Assembly: GCA_050084515.1 (NCBI GenBank)
Contig: CM114273.1
Coordinates: 6,634,001-6,698,000 of the forward strand
DNA: 64,000 bases
Direction of reading: 5' to 3'
From: Blasia pusilla
Lineage: Eukaryota > Marchantiophyta > Marchantiopsida > Blasiales
Shown: piece by piece, positions 36,851-48,769 of the stretch
Layout of the letters: each line of letters opens with the position of its first letter
Numbering within the stretch: the stretch's first letter is position 1
Notes under the pieces: model-generated
The model's database searches: none
Seen by the model: only the letters and a program-made list of their open reading frames with translations
Told to the model about the DNA's origin: nothing
Translations under genes and position numbers: made by a program

Positions 36851-39800
36851 TTTATGGAAAATTTTGTCCTTAGTAGATCACAAATGTAGTCAGAGGTACT
36901 AACACTTACTCGGAAAAAATCTCTAAAATATATTGGATTTCCCTACTTAAGATACTTTGGTTGATGGCAAGGCTGGTAACCCCATAGAACTTGTTTGAAT
37001 ATACCAAGGAGACGAAATGGAATGCAATAAAGCACTTGCATTGCAAATGAAATGGAAGTACATGAGAACATGAGAATCGAAGTGGAACACCCTGTATCTA
37101 GCTCTCCAATAAGTTAGATAATGCCTTACTATCAAGAGAATGAAATAAATCCATTCTAACCTTGAAGGGGATCATCGCTTTGGAAGTCCATATGCAATAG
37201 GGAATGTAGATGAACTGAGAAGAAATGGAAGGAGGTGTGAAGGTTAAAAGGAAGGCAATCAAGACACTTGGAGAGATGGGTGAAAAAAGATAAAGAAGAA
37301 ATAGTTCACTAAAAAACATGATAGAAGATAAAAAATAACAAGTAATGGGAGAGGATGGGAGAAAAATAAATAGAACCACTATAGCCTTACGAAGTAGAGA
37401 GAAAAAAGGCTATAAAATTTGGGAAAGAGATAAGCCCAATTCCATGGAGGCTAAAGTGGAGAGGAGAAGGCACAGGAGTATGGGACGAAAGTGGAGAGGC
37501 GGACTGCATTTTATGCCTCTCTCCCATTTTCCGTTCGTGGTCATTTGTAGTCCATTAGTAGTAGAGTTGGAACGAGAAACGGAAATTGGTTAACGGAACC
37601 ATAACCGGTTGGCAGTGAGCACGATATCTGAGTTAAAGTTAAAAGTGCCAGTCACAAAGAAGTGGGTTGTTAGGACCCATGTGATTGGGACGCGCATGGG
37701 ACCGCGTCCTAAGAGAGGATTCCAACATCTAGGGGTGATTGAATGCCTCTTTTCTTGAAGTGAGGTGATTGAGTATAAGTTATCTATTGGAAGCATTAGA
37801 AAGAATTTCCTCCAAGGAGTCCTCTTCCTATTGTGTAGTGGAGATCGAAAGGACATCATTTTTCTTTTTCAAGTTAGGTCCCTTTTTCATCGAGGCTAAA
37901 TTTTAAATGGAAATGCACTAAGATTTAAGTGTCTTAGCTTAGCATGCATACTTATGGACCTACAATACTTGCTCAACAATCGATGTCCGATTAGAAATGT
38001 TGAGTAATTTAAATTACCCATCATTACTCTAAAAATTTCCCATAACTTAACCACTCCCCAAAATCGACTCACGAGTGACCTTAATTAAGAATTTAGGGAT
38101 ATGTGATACCCACAATTTTTTACTTTTAGAGATTTATACATTTTGATTCAAGGAATACAGATTCTATGAAGTGAAGATTGTACATATAAGACTGTTTTAG
38201 ATATTGTGTTTGTGAAATTGGAAGAATGAGTTATATTGAAATAGATCACAAGCTCCTAAGACAAGGTAGAGAGGTGGAAAATCAAGGATTTGCCTTAGAG
38301 GAGATGGAAATGCGGTAACGAAGTCTAAAGACTAAGAGCAAAGCTTGGAAAAGACAACGAAGCCTTATTAAGAACTTGTTAATAAAGAGCTTCGCTCTTG
38401 AACGAAGCTCGATGAAGAAGAAGAGGAAGAAGTACTTCGCTCTTCAGCGAAGAACAAAGGACCAGGAACAAGAGCCAAGAATGCACCGCTTAGTCCTTAG
38501 GAAAAGCTTCGTCCTCAAGGGAAGAAGAAGAAGTTCAGACTTAGCAGCGAAGCGAAGCTAAGACTCAAAGTGATTTCAAGTGGCACACCGTTAGAGTAGG
38601 AAGAGGCGTGACTTTTTGGACAATATAGAAAGTTAGGCCAGTTACGTCCAGCGGATTCATAGCGATCATAGGAAAAAATAAGAGAACCGTAGATCAAGGT
38701 AGTTACAAACTCTCAACAGACACTAGATTCGTAAGAGACACTTCAGATCTTTGGACCTACTACTACCTCGGAAGATATTTAAGAAGCATGAAAGTAGCTA
38801 TCATCATCATTGTTTCACGAAGTCCTTATGCTGTAGGAATGGTTTGAGCAAGGGAGTAGTACCCTCTCGAGCTTGTATAACACTTTGAAACTTTCTCATT
38901 CTTAATGGAGTAGTAAAGCACTAATTTCTTCATTCTGATGTGCGATGCATATGTCTGAGAATTCTGATTGGTTCTGCAGAGTGAAGAGTGAATCAGGAGA
39001 ACACTTCCATAATTAGAATAATCAACACAGAGTTGTAAGAAATCTGTTCGACAGAGAGTAGCCTGCCTAGACGGATTGAGTTACGAAAGTAGGAGAAGCC
39101 AACTTCTTGTTGAGGTTTCTGTGAGGTTCTTTGATGTTGAGTGAAGATCTACTTAAGTGTGATTTCAATTCCATTGGAGAGAATCAAGGAAAGAAATCTT
39201 GGTACTTATAGAGAGGAGAATACACTAATAAGTGATTGAATCGGAAATGTACACACTTAACTACAACTATTGCAAGATCCTCTTAGGGATCCAACTCATA
39301 AAATTATTGTAAAAAGATCAATTATTAAACTTCTTGTACATTACAGGATAGGTGGCAACTTCTTCTTTGTCAAAATTGCCCAAGTGCTTACTTCTCAATT
39401 GATTACTACTAGATGGGTGTCTCTATAATAGCCCGAGTTTCTCACATGGAAGAAAAGCAAGGTTTTATTACTTTCGGCTACGCATAAGTCAAGAGGAGAA
39501 ATTCCAATTCAAACTGGATAACTTCATGCAATTGACCTCAAGCAATCTCCATCCATCGTATGATACATATGAGCATCTAGACTATTAAGAGAGAAAGGGT
39601 TTACAAAATGCCACCTCATGAGGTTGACACTCTCTTTTGAAGTTGGTTGCAATTCGTCACACATCATTATTTAATTGGTGGCGGATTAATTTTAAAAAGA
39701 AAGGTGAACAACTTTTAACAATACCATAGTAAGACAAGAACATGATCCATGATAGAAAGGAGAGGGTGGGACCCATTTGTAATACAAGGAAGGGGGATTA

Positions 39801-40195
39801 TAGATGAAAGGATACAAAATATCTAACCTCACCATTTACTAAAATACAAAAACAAACATGACTACCAACTAGAGTACTTATAATGGTGACCTCTCTATAA
39901 CTTTAGCCTACCCTAGAAGTAAATTAGGTTGGGTGTTTACATTTTCTTTTGAAGATACTTCTCCATTTACTTGTGTTAAGGGTTGACTTGTGCCGTTTAA
40001 GAAATGAAAGACAAAGAGCTAAGCGAGAATGATAGCAGTCCCTACTGATTACAACCCCTACATAAACTACTTGTTACTTTTCCTCTCATGAGTTTGATCT
40101 ATATAATTTAAAGAGAACATGGTTTGAGGAAACCCTCCTCGGGTGTTGACACCTATCCTCTAAGTGCTCCTTTGGTGTCGACACATATCACTTTG
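36851..40195. other. intergenic DNA with no recognised gene
   Basis: At 38388-38460 a purine-rich stretch has repeated GAAGC/CTTCG motifs forming small palindromes. A TGTGATACCCAC at about 38102 resembles the start of a gypsy LTR, but no matching end or second copy is visible. No protein domain is recognised in 37.0-40.1 kb. Confidence 0.4.
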
Positions 40196-41225
40196 TGTCG
40201 TGCGCCTACTCTTCTTGAACATTAATCTTTGTTGTTGAGGAAGCGTTCGTTCAGTAGGTCATGCTCTCAATGTTAGGAACATCCAAACACGCACTCACGT
40301 TAGTCGGGTCAGGATCAATCGGCGGTTCTAACTTGCGGAGTTCTTGACTCGGCCTCTCATCAAGCTTAACCTTCTTAGGTTCGCAGTTTACAACACATGC
40401 AAGTCTCGAAAGACTTATGACAAACTTTCTGGTCGGTTCAAGAACCTCAAATGACGTTTCGTGCCTGGCGGTTCCAACTGTCCAATGGACATCCAATGAG
40501 TCCCTAACCACGAGTCGTAAACATGAATTGCAGGTTGGAATCCAAGTGTGGCTTACAAAGTCCACTCCCTTGGATCAGGTTTGGGTTTTGAGTTCCAACG
40601 CAAAACTCTCGTTCCATCTCGTGCCCTTGAGACACCGTTTGGTGTTGAAAGTGGGGTTCATGTTCCAAGACTCCTTGGAGAGACTCCCCCTTACTAGTAC
40701 TTCTAGGGATCTCTGCCCTCCCCCTAACTTTAGGGAAAGACAGTCGGGCCCCTCAGATTTGGCCCTCAACCTGATTGCTCTCACATTTATTTTTGGCCAA
40801 TATCTCAGCCTATATTAATGCGTTTGCTAAGATTTGTAGTGTGTTGGAAGCATCTCGAGATAATATTTATAGTGCGTTCTTATTTGTCCCAAACTCATTT
40901 TGGAGCTAAACATTATGATCCAAAATATAATCAAAATCTCCAAACGCTAGTCGTGTTCCAAAAACTGGTTCTCACCTCTTTGGCAACCACACTTCCAAGA
41001 CTCAACTAATCTCAAGTCTTGGTTCGCGTTTGGTCTAGGTTTCGTGGTTGCGACCACTAACGCATGAAACGTACAACTCTGTTTCAAGTTTTATCTCTTA
41101 GACTTCTCCAAGAGACCTTTCGGAAAGCCTCTCCAACGTGGGATCATCATATCGTGAGTCCACTAGAGTTATGATGTTTCGCTTGACACCTATTTGGTGT
41201 TTGTTTGGTTATGAGGGTCGCGATA
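40196..41225 (-). repeat. 3' LTR of the chromovirus (left), 1,030 bp
   Basis: Starts TGTCGTGCGCC and ends GGGTCGCGATA, where the last dinucleotide has mutated from CA. It is highly similar to the right LTR, particularly at 40440-40815 against 46155-46530, but keeps about 120 bp that the right LTR has lost in deletions. Confidence 0.92.
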
Positions 41226-41245
41226 CTCACCCCTCTTTAGAATGT
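41226..41245 (-). other. polypurine tract of the chromovirus
   Basis: On the minus strand AAAGAGGGGTGAG abuts the 3' LTR. It is the expected plus-strand primer position. Confidence 0.6.
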
Positions 41246-41939
41246 TGATGCCCTGATAAAAAAAAAACTTTTTTAATATTAAGTTCTCAGAAGTCGACAT
41301 CTTAAGACTGAATCGCATTATAGTAGCTAACCCGCAATTCCTCTTTTGGCTTAAGTCTTAGGCTATCGCTTGCAGCACTTAGATTTATAGCTTTTCCACT
41401 TCAATCAGCCTAGACTAGTTCTGCAAAACTAATCTAAACTACTAGAATAAGCTAACTAAGTCTCCAACCTAACACTTCATTTACTCACTATTTATAAACT
41501 ACCGCATGTTTACCTAGCCGATTCGTACTACTTTTGGGTTACTCATATTCTACTTAGGCACGTCACTAAGTTCACTCATGCATTATGAATGAGATCACCA
41601 TAAACCCCAAGCAAACTAATCTATCGCACCGACGTTAGGACGGGCCCAAATGTTAGTACTTCAACACTTGGTCCAGATCTAGATGCCTTATCCGAATACA
41701 AGCTCTCACCTCAAATACTCAACTTTTTGCCTCTTTGACCTACATCCCAAGCATATGAAGAACTGCTTATTGCCATGCACTTTCAAACTCAAAATCACAA
41801 TTAGTAGCGTTGAATCTCCAAATCCATGCACTTTTTATTGCAACAACTAAACTTTTCTAGTTACAACGGGTTATCGGCCCAAGCTTCATGGGTTATCATA
41901 AGTTATGTCCTTTGCTTCACCATGTACTAGCGTATATAC

Positions 41940-42140
41940 CTATCTTGCATCCATTTGAAGTCTCGCGGCCTCTTGCGCATTTTCAAGATTTGCCTCTGCA
42001 ATCCAAGTCGCCTCTTTCACATGGTAGCCTTTCCACTTGACCAAGTACTTGTACTTGGTGGCTCTACGTCTGGAACGCAGAACGGTCTCCACCTCGAACT
42101 CTGGTTCCTCATTTCTAATGACCGGTTTTGGTCTCAACAT
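41940..42140 (-). CDS. chromovirus chromodomain segment
   Basis: The frame reads FEVETVLRSRRRATKYKYLVKWKGY, then VKEATWIAEANLENAQEAARL. The aromatic and YLVKWKGY positions and the ATW block are the chromodomain signature. In chromoviruses it steers integration to particular chromatin. It is the C-terminal end of the pol polyprotein. Confidence 0.88.
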   Translation of the reverse strand: MLRPKPVIRNEEPEFEVETVLRSRRRATKYKYLVKWKGYHVKEATWIAEANLENAQEAARLQMDAR

Positions 42141-42439
42141 AATCCTTCATTCCGGACGCACATTGTCTTGAAGACACTTCTCCAATAATGACATTGGAAA
42201 GTCGGGTGAATCTTGAACTCGTTTGGCAGCTCCAATGTACACACATCCTCAAACGGCTTTGCCTTGATCACATATGGTCCAACATACTTGGCTGAAAATT
42301 TCGCAGACAGTTCCATCAAAAGAGTGAGATTCTTTACACTCAACCATAGTTGTTCCCCAACTTGGAAACTCACTTGGCACCGACTCTTGTTAGCATGCTT
42401 TACGTATCTTAGTTGAGCCTTGGCAAGACTTCTTCTCAC
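42134..42439 (-). pseudogene. chromovirus GPY/F module
   Basis: Reads FQVGEQLWLSVKNLTLLMEL, then KFSAKYVGPYVIKAKPFEDVCTLELP, then KIHPTFQCHYW. The GPY motif and the HPxF tail define the module between the integrase core and the chromodomain. Confidence 0.85.
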
Positions 42440-42599
42440 TCGTTCTAGTCATTCTTGCATTTTCACTAACAAAAATTCTGTCGTTGCTTGACCAGCGTGT
42501 ACCGATGTAACGCCCCTCGAAAGGGCCAAGTCAAGAGGCCCTTCTGGTTCTCTCTGATACGCCAGAAGAAACGGAGATTTTTCAGTTGCAAAATGTTTG

Positions 42600-43384
42600 G
42601 TGGAGTTGTAACAATACTCAGCCATACTTAGCCACTTTGCCCAATCTCATTGGTCCGCACTCATGTAATTCCTTAAGTATTGGTTCACGACCGAGTTTTC
42701 TTTTTTCGTTTACCCATCCATTTGAGGATGGAAGGCCATACTAAAGTTGAGTTTGGTCCTAAACCTCTTGAAAAGATGTTTCCAAAACGCATTGGTAAAC
42801 TTTGGATCTTGATCGGACACAACTCTCCTAGGCAATCCATGAGCTTGCCACCAACTATCCAGGAACAATCGCAAAGTCTTTTAGGCGGTTGTAGAATCTC
42901 TCGTCGGCACAAACCTCCCTAACTTGCTAAACCCATCAACTATCACAAGTATAGCATTGTATCCCTCAGATTTTGGAAGACTCGTAATAAAATCCATGCT
43001 AATGCTTTGCCAGGGTCCCTCCGAGATTGGCAAAGGATGAAGTAAGCCTTGCTTCTTCGCATAAGAAACTCTGTTTGCTTGACAAGTCACGTAGGTGTTC
43101 ACATATTGAGCAACATCTTCCTTCATGTTTGGCCATAAGAACCTCTTGGCCAAAACAACAAGAATGGATTTCTCTCCTTTGTGTCTTGCCAAAGGTCCAT
43201 CATGACATTCCACAAACACTTTGATCCGTAGCTTGCCTTGGCCCACATAGATTGTGCTCTGCTTAAACCTTAGCAAACCATGCCTCAAACTTAGATTGGC
43301 CACCTTCTCATCCCGCTTCAACTTCCTTAGGTACTCACTCGCTTGCTCATCCTTCATGTATCCTTCACGAATCCTTCTTTCCAC
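42600..43384 (-). pseudogene. chromovirus integrase (zinc finger and DDE core)
   Basis: The zinc-binding region (CHDGPLARHKGEK, FLWPNMKEDVAQYV, then CQANR) leads to the core ISMDFITSLPKSEGYNAILVIVDGFSKL with the first Asp. A further frame has VSDQDPKFTNAFWKHLF with the second Asp. At the Glu site the family has DGQTE; here it reads DG-stop-TKK, so the Glu is lost and a stop precedes it. Confidence 0.85.
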
Positions 43385-43416
43385 GCTTCACGATTGTTTC
43401 ATTAGGGAAATTGTTC

Positions 43417-43826
43417 TCAAGACTTGTGCTCATCCCTGCAACTTAACGCATATGGAATGACATTGTCTTTCCCCGGCTTGTGGATTAGCTCCACATTTAT
43501 CAACGCCAAGGTATTATGCCATCGAATTTGCTTTGGTGTTACGTGATCCTGGGTCTCAAAATACTTGAGCGATATGTTATCGGTGAATACTCGAGTCTTG
43601 TGAAGTCCCAAATAGTGATGCCACTTCCTCAAACAACAAACCATCGCGAACAACTCTTTCTCATGAGAGGGTCATCTCCTTTCGGTGTCCCTAAGCTTCT
43701 TGCTCTCGTATGCAACATGTCTCCCTTTTTGCACCAACATTCTTGCAATCGCGAAATCACTAGCATCTGTGTGCCCCTCGAACGTTGGTCGAACTTCGGC
43801 AGCTTCAGAATTGGTTCCTGCCTCAT
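43417..43826 (-). pseudogene. chromovirus RNase H segment
   Basis: Two frames together read EPILKLPKFDQRSRGTQM, RLQECWCKKGDMLHTRARSL, EKELFAMVCCLRKWHHYL and VFTDNISLKYFETQDHVTPKQIRWHNTLALINVELIHKPGKDNVIPYALS. This is the normal RNase H order of gypsy elements with an intervening frameshift. Confidence 0.8.
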
Positions 43827-44119
43827 AGATCAAAGAGGTCATCCATCCTCAGAAGAGGATAGTTGTGCCTTCTCATCACTTTATTCAGCGCCCGGTAATC
43901 AACACAGAGTCTCAGCTTTCCATCCTTCTTCCTCACAAAGAGAACGGGCGCTCCATAAGGTGACTTGCTAGTTTGGATGTAACCTCTTTCTAGGAGTTCA
44001 CCCAACTGTTTCTTCAAATTTGCAAGTTCTTCTTTATTCAACCTAAATGGCACTTTTGAAGGTGGTTGAGATCCGGGTATCACCTCTATCTTATGATCAA
44101 CCGCCCTATGTGGTGGCAA
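43823..44119 (-). pseudogene. chromovirus reverse transcriptase, N-terminal part only
   Basis: The frame reads [19 protein letters not shown], then [40 protein letters not shown], then [16 protein letters not shown]. It stops just before the palm segment that carries the catalytic YVDD motif. The next sequence on this strand is already RNase H. About 450 bp usually present in the family are therefore missing. Confidence 0.85.
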
Positions 44120-44187
44120 CTAGCTAGAAGCTCCTTAGTCAAAACATCTCCAAATTCTTTCACAACTCTTTTGAGTGTTTCAGGGAT

Positions 44188-44910
44188 TTACCTTGAAGCT
44201 GAGTTATGATCTCTGCATCTCGCACTTACGTCATCCTCTACTTGTCTCATCAAGCAAAGGAATCCTTCCTCTAACTCGGTCAAACTCGTCCTCGTGATAG
44301 CATTCACCAACTCTGTCTTTCTAGGAACCTCACAAACCAATCTGACGTGCATCCATTTTCCGTTCACCAAGATGCTCAACTTCAAAGGTCTTTGCCTCAA
44401 TTCCACCTCATACGCATCCAAGAATGTGTTCCCCAAGACTCCATCTATTTTGTCCATGTCGCAAACTATGAAATTCTCCTTCAACCTGAATACTCCGTAT
44501 CCCACGGCTAGTCCTAAAACCAACTCTGAGGTTTGGTGAGACTTGCCTCTTGCAAAACCAACCCTGATGGGTTCTTCCACCTTAGTGGTGGGAAATCCCA
44601 ACGCCTTCACAATTCTTGGGCTCAAGAAGGAGTGCAAAGCACATGTATCAACGAGCAACGTCACATCATGATCAACAATCTTGGATCCTAGGTAAACCAA
44701 ATTGGGCATTCTGTCGGTGACTTGGAGAGATATATCTAGATCTTCCGCCGATAAGTGCTTAGCGGCAAACGCAATCATACTCGGTTTAGTAACCTTGGGC
44801 CTCGCACATTCCTTAGCCATATGCTTGGGTTCACCACAATTGTAGCAAATCACTTTGGCGTTTGCTGACTTCGGGTGCGGCGAGCCTCTTGGCTTTACGT
44901 TGAGTTCCAC
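44188..44910 (-). pseudogene. chromovirus zinc knuckle and aspartic protease
   Basis: A CCHC knuckle (CYNCGEPKHMAKEC) is followed about 50 residues later by LLVDTCALHSFLS, at the position of the protease active site. The family has D-S/T-G-A at this site; here the Gly is Cys (DTCA), which should abolish activity. The rest follows the fold (KSHQTSELVLGLAVGYGVFRLKENFIVCDMDKIDGVLGNTFLDAYEV). Confidence 0.85.
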
Positions 44911-44999
44911 TCACTTTGTTGTTGAGGCAAGACACCCTCCGTGGTTGCGCTCACCCCCATTCCAAAACCTCTTGAACGTCTATTTGTTTTTTGGTAACT

Positions 45000-45360
45000 T
45001 CAAAAAACTTTTTGGCTCCAAGGGCTTTGGACCTCATCGTTACCAATCCGCTCGGCTAGCCTAAGAAGCTCCGCACACGTTTCTGGTAGGTGAGGCATAC
45101 GGAAGAGGGCCTTTTTGGCGCTTGGCTTGAGTCCACTTAAGAAGATCACCTTCTTGGTAAACTCGTCCGTGGAAAGTGAGTTCATTTGTGCATTGAACTC
45201 TTGCACATAAGCGCTAAGGGACCCACTTTGCCGCAACCGCACAAACTCCATGCCATCGAGATACTCCTGATATTCCGCAGTGAATCGGTCACCAATCAAC
45301 ACATTGAACTCTTCCCAACTCAAAGTTGTTCCACGGCCTAGATGTTCTTTGCGGTGAGCC
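45000..45360 (-). pseudogene. chromovirus gag capsid segment
   Basis: The translation reads MSWEEFNVLIGDRFTAEYQEYLDGMEFVRLRQ, then SLSAYVQEFNAQM and FLSGLKPSAKKAL, the retrotransposon gag pattern. The region upstream to the PBS (about 45360-45960) is out of frame and stop-laden. Gag would package the element RNA. Confidence 0.8.
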
Positions 45361-45960
45361 GTCCACTAGTGGAGAGCACGATCCTTAAGGAACGTGACCG
45401 ATACAATCACCTTATCCTACTCCTCTACCCTTTGCGCTTTGAAGTGGAGTTCGAGCTCCGTTAGAAACTCGCTCACTTTTCGAGAACGCCCCATTCGTGT
45501 GAAAGGCATTGGAAAATTTTTCTTTCAAAGCTTCTTTCCGGAACTAGAAGCTCCATTTGACCTAATTTCAACGATCAGCTTGCTTTGTTGGGCCATCTGG
45601 TCCGTCATCACCTCATCAAATCCATCATTTGGACATAAAAGGCCGGGTCATTTGAGTTTGGAGCCGAAGGCCCCACGGAAAGATGCACGTTTAGGACATC
45701 CTCATGTTTGGGACTCGGCACTTCGGGAGTCACTATCTCCTCCTATGGCAGGTGGGCAATTATTGATTCGTCTCTCGGCTTTTTTAGTTTCACTCGCGAC
45801 TTCCTTGGTTCTTTGCCCTTGGTCGCCAATTTCGAGTCCTCGCTATCTCAGATCTCCTCCTCGTCTCTTACGTTCCTCCTCAAGCGTCAAGGTTTCCCTT
45901 TTTGTTCTTCGTGGGTGCTTGAGTTCTTCTCAAACGTCCAAGTTTATGCTCACCAAGGAT

Positions 45961-45975
45961 TTGCTCTGATACTAC
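45961..45975 (-). other. primer-binding site of the chromovirus
   Basis: Read on the minus strand, TATCAGAGCAAAT lies directly inside the 5' LTR. TATCAGAGC is complementary to the 3' end of initiator methionine tRNA, the usual primer in plant LTR elements. Confidence 0.7.
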
Positions 45976-45976
45976 G

Positions 45977-46885
45977 TGTCGTGCGCCTTCTCTCCTTGAA
46001 CGTTAATCTTTGTTTTTGCGGAAGCGTGCGTTTAGTAGGTCATGCTCTCAACGTTAGGAACATCCAATTATCCACTCACTTTAGTCGGGTCTGGATCAAT
46101 GGGTGGTTCTAACTTGCAGAGTTCTCGACTCGGCCTCTCATCAAGCTTTCTGGCCGGTTCAGGAACCTCAAACGGCGTTTCGTGCCTGGCAGTTCCAACT
46201 GTCCGATGGACATCCAATGAGTCCCTAACCACGAGTCGTAAACATGAATTGCGGGTTGGAATCCAAGTGTGGCTTACGAAGTCCACTCCCTTGGATCAGG
46301 TTTAGGTTTCGAGTTCCAACGCCAAACTCCCCTTCCATCCCGTACCCTTGAGACACCGTTTAGTGTTGAAAGTGGGGTTCGTGTTCCAAGACTCCTTGGA
46401 GAGACTCCCCCTTACTAGTACTTCTGGGGATCTCTGCCCTCCCCCTAACTTTAGGGAAAGACAGTCGGGCCCCTCAGATTTGGCCCTCAACCTGATTGCT
46501 CTCACATTTGTTTTTGGCCAATATCTCAGCCTATACTAATGCGTTTGCTGAGATTTTTAGTGCGTTAGGAGCGTCTTAGGATAAGATTTCCAACGCGTTC
46601 TTATTTGTCCAGAACGCATCTTGGAGCTAAACGTTATGGTCCGAAACAAAATCAAAATCTCCAAACGCTAGTCGTGTTCCAAGACTGGTTCTCATCTCTT
46701 CGGCAACCAACTTTCACTAACGCATGAAACGTACAACTCTGTTTCAAGTTTTATCTCTTGCACTTTTCCAAGAGACCTTTCCAGAAACCTCTCCAAAGCG
46801 CGATCATCATATCGCGAGTCAACTAGAATTATGATGTTTTGCTTGGTGCCTATTTGATGTTCGTTTGGTTACAAGGGTCGCGACA
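45977..46885 (-). repeat. 5' LTR of the chromovirus (right), 909 bp
   Basis: Starts TGTCGTGCGCC and ends GGGTCGCGACA on the plus strand. It is shorter than its partner because of internal deletions, one near 46145 and another near 46705. Confidence 0.92.
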
Positions 46886-48769
46886 TTTTGAGAGAGGGAG
46901 TTGAATTATAGAGAGATATTGAAGAAAATTAAGTACCATCCTTTCAGCTCCGACTAGTAATTAGTAAAAGTTGCACATGGAGATATGGAAGAATGAGGGA
47001 TAAAATGTAAATTACTTCCTCGACTTAACTTCAAACATTCTTAAATGCCATTTTAAAACAATTTTGAACCGTCCTATCGATTCATACGAGCCACCGTGTT
47101 CGAGATGCAACAAGGATGAGCACTCTCCAATTATAGATGATCCCAGCAGCGGAACTGAAGCGAAGGTTTACAGGAATACATGCGTTTACCAAATGTGGAG
47201 AATTCCAAAAGAATGCACCGTGATGCATGAACTGCGACGAAAGTTCCTTAGAATCGTAGAAGTGGCGGAATTGAGGTTCACAGGGATAATAGGGCAGGTT
47301 TGCGTCTAGACCTGAGGCAACATCACGCAATTTTCAAACAATTTTTGAGGATTTAGGGTTGGTCATGAATACAAACGGACGGGTTGAAAGCGCGCAGAAA
47401 GTGTCACTGGCTTCTCCAAATTCCTCCAGTTACAGTATTACAGTATGCTCTTGAAAGTTTCAGTGACCGTAGATTTTCTTTCTCGCGATATACGCATCAA
47501 TAAACTGAATGCTTGGCTGGACTTGTGGAAATTGATCTTTGGGAAAGGGATATCTGCTTCGAAATACCGGCAGTGTGCAGGGGAAGGGATTGACTCCACA
47601 TGAAAATAAGTGATGTTCTCATCGGATTCTATTTCCAATAATTGCCTGTATGAGTGATTCATAGGCCACATACACTCGATTCGATAAGGTGAATAGTGAT
47701 GTTATGCATGATGAACTCAATATTCCGTCGTAATGACGAGATGAGTTCATAAGTTATAGCCGGCGCTTCCTTTGCGTTTCGAACTTTGCATTTCGAACTT
47801 CGAAGATTCCACTACGAGGTCGCAATTGACGGAACAATGACGTTATTTTTTTTCCCTGTAATAACATCGTACATTTTTTTCTGAAAAAGAAACTGGAAAA
47901 TGTATTTTGTTTTCTCGTACATGGTCGGGTCTTAATCGTCGGTTCCGACCATGTACGAGGAAATTGACACAGGAAGTACGTTTCTCCTGCGCAGTTTTCA
48001 ATGATCGTATGCACAACGCACTCGCAGGGCTGCAACATCTATCGGCTGAGTCGGCTGTCGGGTGGATTCTGTCCGAGTTTCCTTTCGACGGAGAAACATC
48101 GGAGCCCAAATTCCTCAGGATCTGTTAGGGGCTGTAGATCGTATGACATCAAGGATAACGTGGAGACAGGATTCGCTGTCATGTGAGCTGTTTTTTGGGT
48201 ACTTTGAGGACTGTGTGATGTGATCAATATGTCGTCACTTATGTGCCTGCATCTAGAAATTCCATGTGTCTCCAACCGTGGAAGATTTCTTGAAGGTAAC
48301 TTTCCAGCTATTTTCATGCTTAGTTTCTCTCTCTTCCTGGGGGTCGTCGGACTTGTAGCGCTCCGAAAGAAATACTTCCTTACGGTTGGTATCTTCACTG
48401 GCCTTGTTTTGAAGTTGTGGCTGTCAACTCGTTTGCCCCAACCAGCAAAATAGGTAGTCCCATCCCCCTGGTGCTATCTATTTCGTCTTCACCAATTCCG
48501 TCTGGCAAGTAAGAGTTGTTTCTCCACAGCCAGTGCGCTGACTCCAGATCTAGTGAATAGTTCAAGTTACTAATTGTGTTTGTTGACAGTTAAAGCCTGT
48601 GTACTATCGTAGAGGGATGTCTTCAACTGGATCTCAATGGATCTCTCCTCATGAAAACTTATTAGGCGGAGTCTCCCGTAAATGCGGTGAGTGTCGACAC
48701 GCGAATGAAGCTATGTTTAGTCTCGTCACTTGCTTTTGCAGAGTGAGATAGCGAAAGGGGTCAAGTGAC
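46886..48769. other. intergenic DNA with no recognised gene
   Basis: Short frames at 47064-47330 and 47754-48128 show no domain. A strong hairpin lies at 47914-47959. Composition becomes GC-richer from about 48000. Confidence 0.4.
47914..47959. repeat. perfect 15-bp inverted repeat (hairpin), 16-nt loop
   Basis: CTCGTACATGGTCGG at 47914-47928 is inverted perfectly at 47945-47959, and pairing extends about four more bases outward with one mismatch. It is not followed by a T-run on either side. Confidence 0.85.

Larger units (their letters stand above)
40196..46885 (-). mobile_element. Ty3/gypsy chromovirus, 6,690 bp with both LTRs
   Basis: Two direct LTRs (40196-41225 and 45977-46885) begin TGTCG and end CGATA/CGACA. 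They flank gag, zinc knuckle, protease, RT, RNase H, integrase, GPY/F module and chromodomain in the order of a chromovirus read on the minus strand. Next to the right (5') LTR, minus-strand TATCAGAGC fits a methionine-tRNA primer-binding site. Next to the left (3') LTR a purine run AAAGAGGGGTGAG fits the polypurine tract. The flanking five bases are CTTTG (40191-40195) and TTTTG (46886-46890), a target duplication with one mismatch. The element is dead: the RT core is deleted, the integrase Glu is replaced, and several frames are broken. Confidence 0.93.

Noticed and set aside
38102-39440. Possible solo LTR beginning TGTGATACCCAC
   Set aside because: No matching end, second copy or target duplication could be found.
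40575-40818. Frames inside both LTRs (for example 40417-40818, 46302-46539)
   Set aside because: They repeat in both LTRs because the LTRs are duplicates; LTRs are non-coding.
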